A stretch of 64,000 bases of DNA, from the NCBI RefSeq assembly GCF_000025325.1, contig NC_013743.1:3472001-3536000 (forward strand). The letters are read 5' to 3'. Position numbers and translations under genes: made by a program. The notes under the pieces are model-generated. The model was given only the letters and a program-made list of their open reading frames with translations, did not search any database and was not told the DNA's origin. Origin of the DNA: Haloterrigena turkmenica DSM 5511 (GTDB lineage Archaea > Halobacteriota > Halobacteria > Halobacteriales > Natrialbaceae). This document shows, one piece after another, positions 43,633 through 52,203 of the stretch. Positions within the stretch are counted from its first letter, which is position 1. Every line of letters starts with the position of its first letter.

Positions 43633-43895
43633 TCGGGCGACCCACCGTCCTGTTCCGAGCGCGGTTCGCCGCCGATCGGCGAGTCGTCGGCACGGTCCGC
43701 GAGTCGCTCGGCGTCCGCTCTCGAGCGGACCCAGTCGACGACGACCGTAAGCGGACCGGAGCGGGCGAACGACGGGGGCGTGCTGCGATCGGTTCGATCG
43801 GCGGCGAGCGGGCCGGTGAGGTCAGCGCCGCCGACCTCACAGCGGGCCTGAGACGTCGCACCCACGATCGCATCACGAGCGTCTGTGCTGGTCAC
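43629..43895 (-). CDS. Small conserved haloarchaeal protein
   Basis: 88 residues, beginning STDARDAIVGATSQARCEVGG with a polar middle and an acidic tail. No motif. It overlaps the next gene by 4 bases (ATGA), which argues that it is a translated gene coupled to the isoprenyl-synthase-like protein. Function unknown. Confidence 0.6.
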   Translation of the reverse strand: MTSTDARDAIVGATSQARCEVGGADLTGPLAADRTDRSTPPSFARSGPLTVVVDWVRSRADAERLADRADDSPIGGEPRSEQDGGSPE

Positions 43896-43980
43896 TGACC
43901 GAATAGTCAGTCAGGGTCGAAAAAGTCGTTTCGGTTTACACGAATACCGATGGCTCGAGGGGCAACTCCGGCCCTGGCCG

Positions 43981-44265
43981 CTACTCCTCGTTTCGATACC
44001 GTCGGATCCCGAACTGACCGTAGCCGCCGTAGGCGATCTCGAGCGACCCGATCCACCAGTTCCACCGGTCGGTCGGCGGCCCGTCAGGCGCGTCCGCGAG
44101 TTCGTCGAGGACCACCTCGTTCGTCAGCGGCACCCCGACGTCGTCCTCGTACTGGCCGGCGTCGGCGAGGTCGACGGCCTGTCGAACGACCACGCGGGAC
44201 TGGCCCATCGTACCACCGAACTCGTCGCGCAGGCGGACCTCGAGTTTCCCGGGATCGATGAACAC
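43981..44265 (-). CDS. Small conserved haloarchaeal protein
   Basis: 94 residues, soluble, with LEVRLRDEFGGTMGQSRVVVRQAVDLADAG, then WNWWIGSLEIAYGGYGQFGI and a charged C-terminus. No known motif. The ATG at 44265 is preferred over a longer frame upstream, which runs into repeats. Its promoter lies in the 44266-44662 intergenic region shared with the S6e operon. Function unknown. Confidence 0.68.
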   Translation of the reverse strand: MFIDPGKLEVRLRDEFGGTMGQSRVVVRQAVDLADAGQYEDDVGVPLTNEVVLDELADAPDGPPTDRWNWWIGSLEIAYGGYGQFGIRRYRNEE

Positions 44266-44517
44266 GGGTTTCCGTAAGCGTTGCAGGTACTTGACTGTTC
44301 GAGCGGCGGCGACCGAGACGCTCGGCCCGAACCGTTCGATAGCGGAGCCACACCGACCCTGATGGCCGGGAGGACGGCTCGAGCATCGCTCGAGCCGTCC
44401 GATCCGGGGAAGGGCAGGCGTTCACCAGTAATAACCGCGAGCGAACGAAGTGAGCGAGCGGGCCGACGACTGATGTGGAGTGAACAAAGTGAACGTCGGG
44501 GAAGGAGGGGCGCTTTT

Positions 44518-44625
44518 CATCGAAGCTAAGCGGGAGCTTCGCTCCCGCGAGGTCCGAGAGAGCTTTGCTCTCTCGAGATTTTGCCGAGGGCACGGCGTAG
44601 CCGCGCCCGCAGAGCAAACTTCGAT
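44518..44625. repeat. Closed multi-arm palindromic element before the S6e gene
   Basis: Outer stem ATCGAAG (44519-44525) with CTTCGAT (44619-44625). Inside are three hairpins with 3-base loops: GCGGGAGC/GCTCCCGC loop TTC (44530-44548), CGAGAGAGC/GCTCTCTCG loop TTT (44555-44575) and GGGCACGGC/GCCGCGCCC loop GTA with one mismatch (44588-44608). No gene lies in 44266-44662. The left part also holds CTTCGTTCGCTCGC-type inverted direct motifs. It has the architecture of the other multi-hairpin sites but little shared sequence. Confidence 0.75.
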
Positions 44626-44630
44626 CGATG

Positions 44631-44639
44631 TTCTTTTGA
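44631..44639 (+). promoter_or_regulatory. TATA-like box of the S6e operon
   Basis: TTCTTTTGA centred 28 bases before the S6e ATG, directly after the multi-arm palindrome. Leaderless start likely. Confidence 0.5.
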
Positions 44640-44662
44640 CCGACGGTCCTCTTCCGTCGGGT

Positions 44663-45067
44663 ATGGCAAGTTTCACTGTCGTCGTCGGCGACCCCGATTC
44701 CGGGTCGTCCCATCAGCTCGAGGCGGAGGAACAGGACGCAAACCGGTTTATCGGCAAGTCGATCGGCGAGGAAGTCGACGGCGGCGCGGTCGGTCTCGAC
44801 GGCTACACGCTCGAGATCACCGGCGGCTCCGACGACGCCGGCCGACCGCTGAACCCCGAGGTCGCGGGCTCGAACCTCAAGGAAGTCCTGATGAAGGAGC
44901 GCCAGACGGGCTACAAGCCGTCCCGTGACGGCGAACGCCGCCGAATCACGGTTCGTGGCCGCGAGGTCTCCGACGCCGTCGCACAGATCAACGCCTCGAT
45001 CGTCGACCGCGGCAGCACCGACGTCGACGAACTGCTCGGCGAAGGCGACGCCGAGGACGGCGAGTAA
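44663..45067 (+). CDS. rps6e: 30S ribosomal protein S6e
   Basis: 134-residue small-subunit ribosomal protein. Family features: start [43 protein letters not shown] and the conserved C-terminal [22 protein letters not shown]. The length is that of the archaeal short form, without the eukaryotic phosphorylated tail. Followed after 19 bases by another gene on the same strand, so probably cotranscribed. The ATG is preceded by a clear TATA-like box. Confidence 0.96.
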   Translation: MASFTVVVGDPDSGSSHQLEAEEQDANRFIGKSIGEEVDGGAVGLDGYTLEITGGSDDAGRPLNPEVAGSNLKEVLMKERQTGYKPSRDGERRRITVRGREVSDAVAQINASIVDRGSTDVDELLGEGDAEDGE

Positions 45068-45086
45068 CGACGAGTTTTTTCGGCTT

Positions 45087-45524
45087 ATGGCAGATCGAAT
45101 TGCGAGCGACCATCCGTCAGTGCAGACGGTTCGGTCGACCTGTGTGGAGACGACGACCGGCGTGCGCCTCGAGATCCCGGCCGACGACCGGGAGGCGTTT
45201 CCGACCGACGACGTCGTCCGGATCGTCATCGAGGGCGAGGAGCTGTTCGGTCGCGTCGAGCGGGCGTTGACCGGCGACGACCTGTCGATTCCGGGCGTCT
45301 ACGAGACGCCGGACGCGGCGCGCGATCCGAGCGGAGCGACGGATCGACTTACCGAGTGGGTCGACGAGGGAAGCGTCTCGACGGGCGGCTCGGTGTTAAT
45401 CGACGTCGTCGAACCCGATTTCCTCTACGGACTGCGGGCCCCCGGCGAGACGACCTACTACGACGCGTACGAACCGCCGAACAGTAGCTTGAGCGATATT
45501 GCGAAGGATATAGAGGAGCAGTAA
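45087..45524 (+). CDS. Conserved haloarchaeal protein downstream of S6e
   Basis: 145 residues, beta-rich and acidic: TTGVRLEIPADDREAFPTDDVVRI, LFGRVERALTGDDLSIPGVYETP, ending in EPDFLYGLRAPGETTYYDAYEPP. No enzyme motif. It lies 19 bases after S6e in the same direction, a position conserved in haloarchaea as far as I recall; the role may be in translation or RNA binding, but nothing shows it. A T-run just upstream (45074-45080) may terminate or promote. Confidence 0.75.
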   Translation: MADRIASDHPSVQTVRSTCVETTTGVRLEIPADDREAFPTDDVVRIVIEGEELFGRVERALTGDDLSIPGVYETPDAARDPSGATDRLTEWVDEGSVSTGGSVLIDVVEPDFLYGLRAPGETTYYDAYEPPNSSLSDIAKDIEEQ

Positions 45525-45651
45525 CGACCCAAGGCCGGCGTCGACAGGCGGATATCCGAGGGAGATCCACCGATCGGCAATGGCGTCGCTACTGCATTCT
45601 GTTCTCGGCGTGATCGGTAAAACTACGATCGCACGGTGCGGTCGCCGCCGC

Positions 45652-46152
45652 TCAGAGTCGCGGCAGGAACGCGTACAACAGCAGTCCGAAGGCTAGATGC
45701 TGGACCATCGTTCGCTCGACGGTCGCCCTGACGAACTCCTCGTCGGCGATGGAGTACTCCTTGGTTCGAACCTTCGCGTGCATCGACAGCACGTCCTCGT
45801 CTTCTAAGTTGTGGAGACTCGGATAGACGGTGCCCGGACTGAGTTGGGCACCAAAGAGGTGAGTTAGATCCGAGAGCAGTTCCTTGCCGTGGGTCTCCTC
45901 GTGTAAGGCGATCAACATCAGGAGAATCTCGTCGAGGTTCTCCTTGATCAGCGCCTCGTCGAACGTGACGTCGTCGGTCGGCAACGCCGCGTTAACCTGA
46001 TCCATTAGCTCGTCGAGCTCGCGCTCGACGTCCTTGGTCGACTCCGCCGTCGTTCCAAGAGAGATATCGTACGATTCCGACTGTGAATCCGCAGTCGCCG
46101 CCCTCGACAGTTCGTCGAAGACGGACTCGGTATTGGGGGTTTCCTCACGCAT
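45652..46152 (-). CDS. PadR-like winged-helix regulator next to archaellum genes
   Basis: 166 residues. The C-terminal half is a PadR winged helix: ILLMLIALHEETHGKELLSDLTHLFGAQLSPGTVYPSLHNLEDEDVL, followed by a wing with KEYSIADEE and a final hydrophobic helix (MVQHLAFGLLLYAFLP). The N-terminal 60 residues are polar and perhaps disordered. Location at the end of the archaellum locus suggests control of motility genes, comparable to EarA-like regulators of euryarchaea, by inference from context. It is preceded by an AT-rich leader of about 330 bases. Confidence 0.8.
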   Translation of the reverse strand: MREETPNTESVFDELSRAATADSQSESYDISLGTTAESTKDVERELDELMDQVNAALPTDDVTFDEALIKENLDEILLMLIALHEETHGKELLSDLTHLFGAQLSPGTVYPSLHNLEDEDVLSMHAKVRTKEYSIADEEFVRATVERTMVQHLAFGLLLYAFLPRL

Positions 46153-46488
46153 TGACGATCACCAGTGGGGGGGTACGTGAATGGACCCGTCGGCGCCACG
46201 CGTCGGCCACGCACTGCCTCCGGTGACAGCGGACCCAGTCACGACTACTGTGACCCTGACACTGAGAGATATTAAACGACAGGGAACGGAACAGACACTA
46301 TTTGAGTAATTAGAATCTATCGTGACTTATAAAATAACTGTTCTTATATATTATCAGGTATTAGTGTCGATTGAAGAGACTCAATAGCAACGAAATCAAC
46401 AGAATAACCTCACAATATGTTATAATATCCTAATTTCATCTCGAAGTAACTATCTCTTTGAGTTATTGTCAAAAATAACTGTGGTATG
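46153..46488. other. AT-rich intergenic region
   Basis: 336 bases between the PadR-like gene and the ArlD/E gene, far richer in A and T than anything else in the window (for example the ATATATTATC stretch near 46348 and ATAATATCC near 46423). No gene or hairpin array is visible. It must hold the promoter of the PadR-like gene and the 3' end of the archaellum transcript; several T-runs on the minus strand could be terminators. Confidence 0.6.
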
Positions 46489-46947
46489 TCAGTACGTCGA
46501 CGGTCCGTCCCGGATGATGCTCACCATCTCGTCGGGATTCCCGTCCTCGTCGTCCTCGTCGATCTGACGTTCGACGCGTCGTTCGGCCATCCGAGCGATC
46601 ATGACGTGTTCCTCGAGGTCGTCGCCGCGAATCGTCGCAATGTACTCGAGACTCTTGGCGTGGCTGCTAAACAGCGTTCCGCTGAGCGACTCGAGGGGGT
46701 ACTCGAGGGTCGTCGGTTCGTCGTACCGCTTGTTGTGGATTTCGCCCAAGGAGAGTCCCCGCAGATAGGAGACCATCTGTTCGCGCACGAGCGGACTGAT
46801 CCAGCCGAGAGTCTCGTAGTAGCGCAGGCAGTTGAGCGCCCCCGTCGTCCCGAAGGTTTCGCCGAGAAAGCGGGCCCACTGGATGGTCGCGTCGGTCCGC
46901 CCGGCCGATTGTTCGAGCGTCTCGAGGTACGGTTTTGATCCGATCAT
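46489..46947 (-). CDS. arlD: ArlD/E-type archaellum accessory protein
   Basis: 152 residues. It matches the short FlaD/E (ArlD/E) domain: TDATIQWARFLGETFGTTGALNCLRYYETLGWISPLVREQMVSYLRG shown by the ALNCLRYYETLGWIS piece, the same domain found at the C-terminus of the ArlCE protein at 52204 (ATLRAISYYAEIGWIG). In haloarchaea ArlCDE couple the motor to chemotaxis through CheF. It lies 160 bases downstream of arlJ on the same strand. Start ATG 46947. Confidence 0.85.
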   Translation of the reverse strand: MIGSKPYLETLEQSAGRTDATIQWARFLGETFGTTGALNCLRYYETLGWISPLVREQMVSYLRGLSLGEIHNKRYDEPTTLEYPLESLSGTLFSSHAKSLEYIATIRGDDLEEHVMIARMAERRVERQIDEDDEDGNPDEMVSIIRDGPSTY

Positions 46948-47106
46948 GATGAGTGACCGGTGTCTCCGGTCTATACGGTCAGCAGTCGCGGTAGTATCAA
47001 GAAGGTTCGTCCGATTACGAGCGATGAGTCGTCCCCTCCAGTCGTTCGGATCGGCGTCGCCGCGAGATCACTACGGAGTCCGACACAGCGACGCACTCCC
47101 GCGACC

Positions 47107-48840
47107 CTACATCACGAAGTTGACAATGTACTGCGTGCTGACGGCGACGAGGGCGCCGAGCCAGGTCATGAAGACGAAGTGAACGAGGCTGCTGATCATG
47201 TGACCGCGGTCGGTGATCCGAATCATGATCGACGAGAGCATCGCGTTGATGAGGATCGTGAGGATCAGCAAGTACTCGATCGCCACGAGGTTGTACTGTT
47301 CGGTGTGCATGAACGATCCCGCGGCGGAATTCATCTCGTCCATGTTCATCTCGGCGGTGATGTCCATCATGATCTCGACGATCTCGAGGCCGATGAAGAA
47401 GGCGAAGACGCTCGAGGCCGTGATCCCGTAGAGGACGCCGATAAGCGTCGTCGTCGCCTGCTGGCGCTTTTCGCGGACCTTGAGCACTTCGTTCTGGTTC
47501 TTGCTGATCACGTTCCCGAGTACCTTCGGGTCGCCGCCCATCTGTCGGCCGACGACGTACATGTCGCCGAACTTCTGGATGAGGTACGAGCCGGTTTCGG
47601 CGGCGAACAGTCGCCACGAGCGGACGTTGTCGATCCGCATGTTGAGCCGTTTGTAGAGGGCGTCGACGTTCGCGGTCAGCGCCCCGAAGTCCTTGCGGCG
47701 CAGGCTCTCTAGGACGTTCCCGGTCGAGGTCTGTTTGACGCCCTCGACGGTCCCGAGCGCGCGAATAAAGCTGGGGAACTCGGCGTCGCGGTCCTTGACT
47801 CGCTCTTCCTCCTGGCGCATTCGCCAGCCGGGCAGCAGTAGCGGGGTCACCGGGATCGCCGCCAGAATCGGCAGCGGGATCCGATCGGCGGCGATCGGCA
47901 GGATCCCCAGTAAGACGAGCAAGACGAGGACCGCGAGGACGAGACTGGTCCCGATCCCGATCGCCAGCGCCCGCGGGATCCGCGAGAGGGGGCCGACACC
48001 GGCCGTCTCCTCGATGTACCAGATCGGATCGTACGGCGAGACGACGTGGATCGCGTAGACGAACCCCGCCTGCACGATCGCGAACATGGCGATCGTCCCG
48101 CCGATGAGTAGCGTCGGACTGGTCCCGATCAGAATCGGCAGGACGATGGCGAACACGAGGATAAACGCGACCGACAGCATCATCGACATGTACAGCTCCT
48201 TCATCACGTCGAGTTTCGCCAGATCCGACTCGTAGCGAGTGACGAACTGCTGGATGATCGTGTCCTGTTCGTCCATCAGGAACTCGCTGATCTGCTGGCC
48301 GCCGCCGACGGTGTAGGCGAGTCGCTCGAGGAAGTCCGTCAAGAGGGGACTCGTCGTCTGTTTGGCCCGCAGGCGACAGGCGTCGTCCAGACTCTGGTTC
48401 CAGGTGTCGACCAGCGCGACGAGATATCCCATCTCCTCGGCGAGCGCGTCGTACTCGTCTTCCTCGGCTAAGGTCCGAAAGATCTCGACGTGGTTGATGT
48501 TCGTCATCGAGAGGATGGTGATGTGAGTCAAGAAGAGGTGAAAGCGCTGGCGGACCTGCTTTCGCTTGCGGTCCTGGGCGAGTTTCGGGTAGATAACGGC
48601 GACGACCATCGCCAACAGTCCGAGGAGGACGACCGGAAGCGCGAGCAACAGGGACAGATTCAACACGACTACCAGCACTACCGCGGCGATGAACAGTCCG
48701 AATCCGGGCGTGATCGCGAGCAGGAGGTATCGCCCGGTGGACATCCCCATGTTCGCGTACGCAGTGGTGAGCGACTCGAGGAGGGAGCGAGCGCTCATGT
48801 CCGGCGTCGGCTGGGGTTTTGATTCGGATTCTGTCGCCAT
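47107..48840 (-). CDS. arlJ: Archaellum membrane platform protein ArlJ (FlaJ)
   Basis: 577 residues of the type II secretion GspF-like superfamily with about nine membrane helices in two groups (about 45-85, 230-300 and 340-400 and the last 130 residues) and soluble GspF-type domains between them (LAQDRKRKQVRQRFHLFLTHI; RDAEFPSFIRALGTVEG). It forms the membrane base on which ArlI assembles the filament. The start ATG 48840 is chosen over a longer frame. It lies 31 bases downstream of arlI in the operon. Confidence 0.93.
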   Translation of the reverse strand: MATESESKPQPTPDMSARSLLESLTTAYANMGMSTGRYLLLAITPGFGLFIAAVVLVVVLNLSLLLALPVVLLGLLAMVVAVIYPKLAQDRKRKQVRQRFHLFLTHITILSMTNINHVEIFRTLAEEDEYDALAEEMGYLVALVDTWNQSLDDACRLRAKQTTSPLLTDFLERLAYTVGGGQQISEFLMDEQDTIIQQFVTRYESDLAKLDVMKELYMSMMLSVAFILVFAIVLPILIGTSPTLLIGGTIAMFAIVQAGFVYAIHVVSPYDPIWYIEETAGVGPLSRIPRALAIGIGTSLVLAVLVLLVLLGILPIAADRIPLPILAAIPVTPLLLPGWRMRQEEERVKDRDAEFPSFIRALGTVEGVKQTSTGNVLESLRRKDFGALTANVDALYKRLNMRIDNVRSWRLFAAETGSYLIQKFGDMYVVGRQMGGDPKVLGNVISKNQNEVLKVREKRQQATTTLIGVLYGITASSVFAFFIGLEIVEIMMDITAEMNMDEMNSAAGSFMHTEQYNLVAIEYLLILTILINAMLSSIMIRITDRGHMISSLVHFVFMTWLGALVAVSTQYIVNFVM

Positions 48841-48871
48841 AGGTGGTGGGAAGTCAGATGGGGTGAACGCG

Positions 48872-50551
48872 TCAGGCGAACTGGTTGAGGCCGCGGATCT
48901 GGATCGGCAGCCCCTCGATACCGTCGCGCTGGAAGTCGGCGATGGCGTCGTTGACCTCGTGGTAGCCGAGCACGTCGGCGTCAATGAGCTGGCGGATGAT
49001 TTCCGCGCGTCGATCGAGTTCGTCGTAGATCTCGCGGGTGTCCTGATAGCCCAGCAGGGTCGCGATCTGTTCCTCTAAGACGTAGGAGTTGTTTCGACCC
49101 GTGAATGCGACCTCGTCGTCGCGGGGATCCCACTTGAACGCCTGCCGGGTGACGACGCCGCCCTCGTAGTCGGAGTAGCCCTCGATCTCCTGGACCGACG
49201 TGACCCGGCGGAGGACGTCGTCGCCCTGCTTGACCCGGTTCTGGAACAGCGCGACGTCACAGTTGTCCATGAACGTCTCGGGGACGTTGATCGGGGCGCC
49301 GGTAAACCGCTGGATCATCGAGACGATGTCGCTGGCGTGGAAGGTCAGCATGACCGGGTGGCCGGTCTGGGCCGCCTGGAAGGCCATCTGCCCCTCCGCC
49401 CCGCGGACCTCGCCCACGATGATGTAGTCGGGACGCGAACGCAGCGCGGCCGCGACTAGGTCGAACATGTCGACGTCGGCCGACTCGTCGCCCGACCCCT
49501 CCCGGGTGAGGAGTTGCTGCCAGGTATCGTGGGGCGGCAACACCTCGGCCGTGTCCTCCGCGGTGTAGATCTTCGAGTCCTGGGGAATGAACGAGAGGAT
49601 CGCGTTCAGCGTCGTCGTCTTTCCCGAGGCCGTCTCGCCGACGACGAACACCGTCTGTTCGTTCTCGAGACAGAGCCAGAGGTAGGCCGCCAGCTCCGGG
49701 CTGAGCGTCCCCCACTTCGTGATCTGGAAGATCGACAGCGGGATCTCCTCGCCCTGTCGAATCGTCATCGAGGGGCCCTGTACGGAGACATCGTCGGAGT
49801 AGATGATGTTGATACGCGAGCCGTTGGGCAGCGTCGCGTCGATCACCGGGTCGGAGTCGCTGACCGGGTGGTTCATCCGCTCGCCCATGTTCCGCAGCCA
49901 CTGCTCGAACTCCGCGGGGGTGCCGAAGTCGACCGTCGCCTCGATCATCCCGTACGTGCCGTGATCGAGGTAACACTGGCTCGGGCCGATCACGTGGATG
50001 TCCTCGTTGGCCGTGTCGACCATCACCGGTTCCAGCGGTCCGAGTCCGACGATATCCCGCTGAAGCTGGTAGCGCAGTCGGTCGAACTGGTCCCGCGAGA
50101 GGGAGATCTTGCTGGTGCCGAGGGACTTGAGCCGACCGATCGACTGGCCGGTGATTCCCGAGGTCACCTCGACGACGGCGTCGAGGAGTTCGTCCAGGTG
50201 CTCCTCGAACTCCTCGTTGTCGCCGGGCGCCGGTCGCGTGACGCTCTTATCGAGGATCCGTCGACGGATGCGGTCGTACAGTTCCTGATCCTCGCCTTCG
50301 AGGGTCGGCTCGACGCAGTAGTAGGTGGTACTGATCCCGAGGTCGCCGTGGACGTGACAGAAGATCGGCGCCTCGGCCTCGTAGATCACGTTCGGCCGGT
50401 CGGACTCCCACTCGCCCGACGGCTCGTCGATCAGCTTCGGATACTCGTTGTACTCCTCGTAGAACCAGTCGAGGTGTTCCCGCAGGTGCGGGTACTCGTC
50501 GGCCAGTGCGTCCAGTTCGTTCTCGAGTCGGTTGGTCCCGAAATCGGACAT
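48872..50551 (-). CDS. arlI: Archaellum assembly ATPase ArlI (FlaI)
   Basis: 559-residue hexameric secretion ATPase driving filament assembly and rotation. Walker A VVGETASGKTTTLNAIL, the Asp box TAEDTAEV, Walker B with YIIVGEVRGAEG and the His box LTFHASDIVSMIQRFTG are all present, in a type II/IV secretion ATPase layout with an N-terminal domain of about 180 residues. Stop codon and arlH stop... the next gene upstream (arlH) ends one base before its ATG, so they are tightly coupled. Full length. Confidence 0.95.
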   Translation of the reverse strand: MSDFGTNRLENELDALADEYPHLREHLDWFYEEYNEYPKLIDEPSGEWESDRPNVIYEAEAPIFCHVHGDLGISTTYYCVEPTLEGEDQELYDRIRRRILDKSVTRPAPGDNEEFEEHLDELLDAVVEVTSGITGQSIGRLKSLGTSKISLSRDQFDRLRYQLQRDIVGLGPLEPVMVDTANEDIHVIGPSQCYLDHGTYGMIEATVDFGTPAEFEQWLRNMGERMNHPVSDSDPVIDATLPNGSRINIIYSDDVSVQGPSMTIRQGEEIPLSIFQITKWGTLSPELAAYLWLCLENEQTVFVVGETASGKTTTLNAILSFIPQDSKIYTAEDTAEVLPPHDTWQQLLTREGSGDESADVDMFDLVAAALRSRPDYIIVGEVRGAEGQMAFQAAQTGHPVMLTFHASDIVSMIQRFTGAPINVPETFMDNCDVALFQNRVKQGDDVLRRVTSVQEIEGYSDYEGGVVTRQAFKWDPRDDEVAFTGRNNSYVLEEQIATLLGYQDTREIYDELDRRAEIIRQLIDADVLGYHEVNDAIADFQRDGIEGLPIQIRGLNQFA

Positions 50552-50552
50552 G

Positions 50553-51281
50553 TTATGCCACCGTCCTACTGACGATCGAGATTCCGCGGCCCTGCTGGAC
50601 GTTGAAGCCGATCGAATCGTCGACGGGGTTTCGCATGTTCTGGAACCGACGAACGAGAATCTTCCGGCGGATCTCCTGCCCGACCGTGTTCGTCTCGATC
50701 TGGAAGTAGACGTCGGCCACGTTCCGCAGCGGCCGCAGCGCGTCGTCGCGAACGCTCGTCGGATCGATCGTCAACACGACCGTCTTGTCCTGCATGGTCA
50801 CGTGCCGGAGAAACGAGACGAGCCGCTGGATGACGTGATCCTCGTCGCCCTCGTCGACGACTGCCTCGTAGTTGGGATCGTTTCGCAACAGCGCCGAGAG
50901 CGTGTCGACGTAGACCACGTCGGCCTTCCAGAGCGTCTCCGCGCTCGCGAACCGGGCGAGCAACTGGCGCTTTGTTCCCTCGTCGTGCGTGTCGACGTTC
51001 GCGTGTAAGAACAGCAACTGCTCGTTCAACAGGAGGTCGACGACGTCATAGGACAGCGAGTTCATCTGCTGGACGAACTCCCAGCACTCGAGTTCCGTCG
51101 AAATATAGGTGACGTAGGCGTCCTCGGTGGCCATCCCGTAGGAGAACCGCTGGGAGAGCGCGCTCTTGCCCGCGCCGTCCTCCCCTTCGACGAGGACGAC
51201 GCTGCCCTCGGGAATGCCGCCGCCGATGGCGTTGTTCACGCGATCTCGTCCCGTCAGTCCGATGGAGTGGTACTCAGTCAT
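50553..51281 (-). CDS. arlH: Archaellum motor regulator ArlH (FlaH)
   Basis: 242-residue RecA/KaiC-like ATP-binding protein that regulates ArlI and forms a ring in the motor. Walker A is GEDGAGKS at residues 33-40. Walker B is in ADVVYVDTLSALL. KaiC-like context YVTYISTELECWEFVQQ follows. It ends one base before the arlI ATG and overlaps the upstream arlG stop by 4 bases. Confidence 0.94.
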   Translation of the reverse strand: MTEYHSIGLTGRDRVNNAIGGGIPEGSVVLVEGEDGAGKSALSQRFSYGMATEDAYVTYISTELECWEFVQQMNSLSYDVVDLLLNEQLLFLHANVDTHDEGTKRQLLARFASAETLWKADVVYVDTLSALLRNDPNYEAVVDEGDEDHVIQRLVSFLRHVTMQDKTVVLTIDPTSVRDDALRPLRNVADVYFQIETNTVGQEIRRKILVRRFQNMRNPVDDSIGFNVQQGRGISIVSRTVA

Positions 51282-51739
51282 GGTACGTAGAATTCGAGCG
51301 TTTCCTCGTCACCGTGGACGCTGACGATGATCCGGTGCTCGGCGTCCGACTCGAGAGACGCGTCGAACCGCAGTTCGGCGACGTCGCCGCGCCGCCAGCT
51401 GCTGGTATTACCCTGCAGTTCTACCGTTATCGCGTCCCGCTGGACGTACTCTCCGTTTATCAGCACGTCGAGGTCGGTCCCGTCGGTCTCGAGCGTCCGA
51501 TCGCCGGTGTTCTTGACGAGGATCGTGACGTTCTCCTCGGTCCCGTTGTACACCGCGTCGCTGCCCGGATCGCTGATGATCTCGATATCGGTATCGATCT
51601 GGTCTCTGACGTCGCCGCTGTAGGTGTCGATCGAGTTGCTGATCCCGTTGACGTTGGTCACGAGCGTCCCGGCGACGCCGGCCGCGACGAGCATCGCGGC
51701 GATAAACAGGATCAGCGTCGAGACCGAATCACCGGACAT
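51278..51739 (-). CDS. arlG: Archaellum stator protein ArlG (FlaG)
   Basis: 153 residues. N-terminal membrane/pilin-like helix (STLILFIAAMLVAAGVAGTLV) and a periplasm-facing immunoglobulin-like beta domain with YNGTEENVTILVKNTG. With ArlF it anchors the motor to the S-layer. Sequon NVT is consistent with glycosylation. It overlaps arlH and is 3 bases from arlF. Confidence 0.9.
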   Translation of the reverse strand: MSGDSVSTLILFIAAMLVAAGVAGTLVTNVNGISNSIDTYSGDVRDQIDTDIEIISDPGSDAVYNGTEENVTILVKNTGDRTLETDGTDLDVLINGEYVQRDAITVELQGNTSSWRRGDVAELRFDASLESDAEHRIIVSVHGDEETLEFYVP

Positions 51740-51742
51740 CGA

Positions 51743-52180
51743 TCAGCTCACCTCCGTCGTCGTCTCGGCGATTCCGTACTCGGTCACGAGCTTCAGCCTG
51801 TCCGGCCGATCGTCCGTAGTGACCGTGATCGAGAGCGTCTCGCCGGGCTGCCACAGTTCTCGGCCGGTCGTCCCGTTGACCACGGTCCCGGTCCACTCGC
51901 CGTCGGCCACGAACGCGCCGTCGACGAGCAGATCCGTCGCGGGAACCGTCAGCGTCGACGAACCGGTGTTGGTCGCGTTCACGGTGAGTTCGCTCCCGTC
52001 GTAGCTCGCCGTCTCGAGGTCGATCGCCGTGTTGCGCATCTCGAGCGCTCGATCGTCGCGGTCGTCCATGGCTCTCGTGCGCTCCTCGTGGGCCGTCTGG
52101 ACGACCGGGTAGGCGATCCCGACGGCCACGAGCACGCCGACGAAGAGGATCGCCGTCGCGCCACTAGTACTGAATCCCAC
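51743..52180 (-). CDS. arlF: Archaellum stator protein ArlF (FlaF)
   Basis: 145 residues with a single N-terminal helix (ATAILFVGVLVAVGIAYPVV) followed by a beta-sandwich domain with ELTVNATNTGSSTLTVPATDLLVDG. ArlF binds the S-layer and pairs with ArlG as stator. Sequons NAT and NGT are present. Located between arlCE and arlG in one operon. Confidence 0.9.
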   Translation of the reverse strand: MGFSTSGATAILFVGVLVAVGIAYPVVQTAHEERTRAMDDRDDRALEMRNTAIDLETASYDGSELTVNATNTGSSTLTVPATDLLVDGAFVADGEWTGTVVNGTTGRELWQPGETLSITVTTDDRPDRLKLVTEYGIAETTTEVS

Positions 52181-52203
52181 GGTCGGTCACCTCGATCGGG
52201 GAG

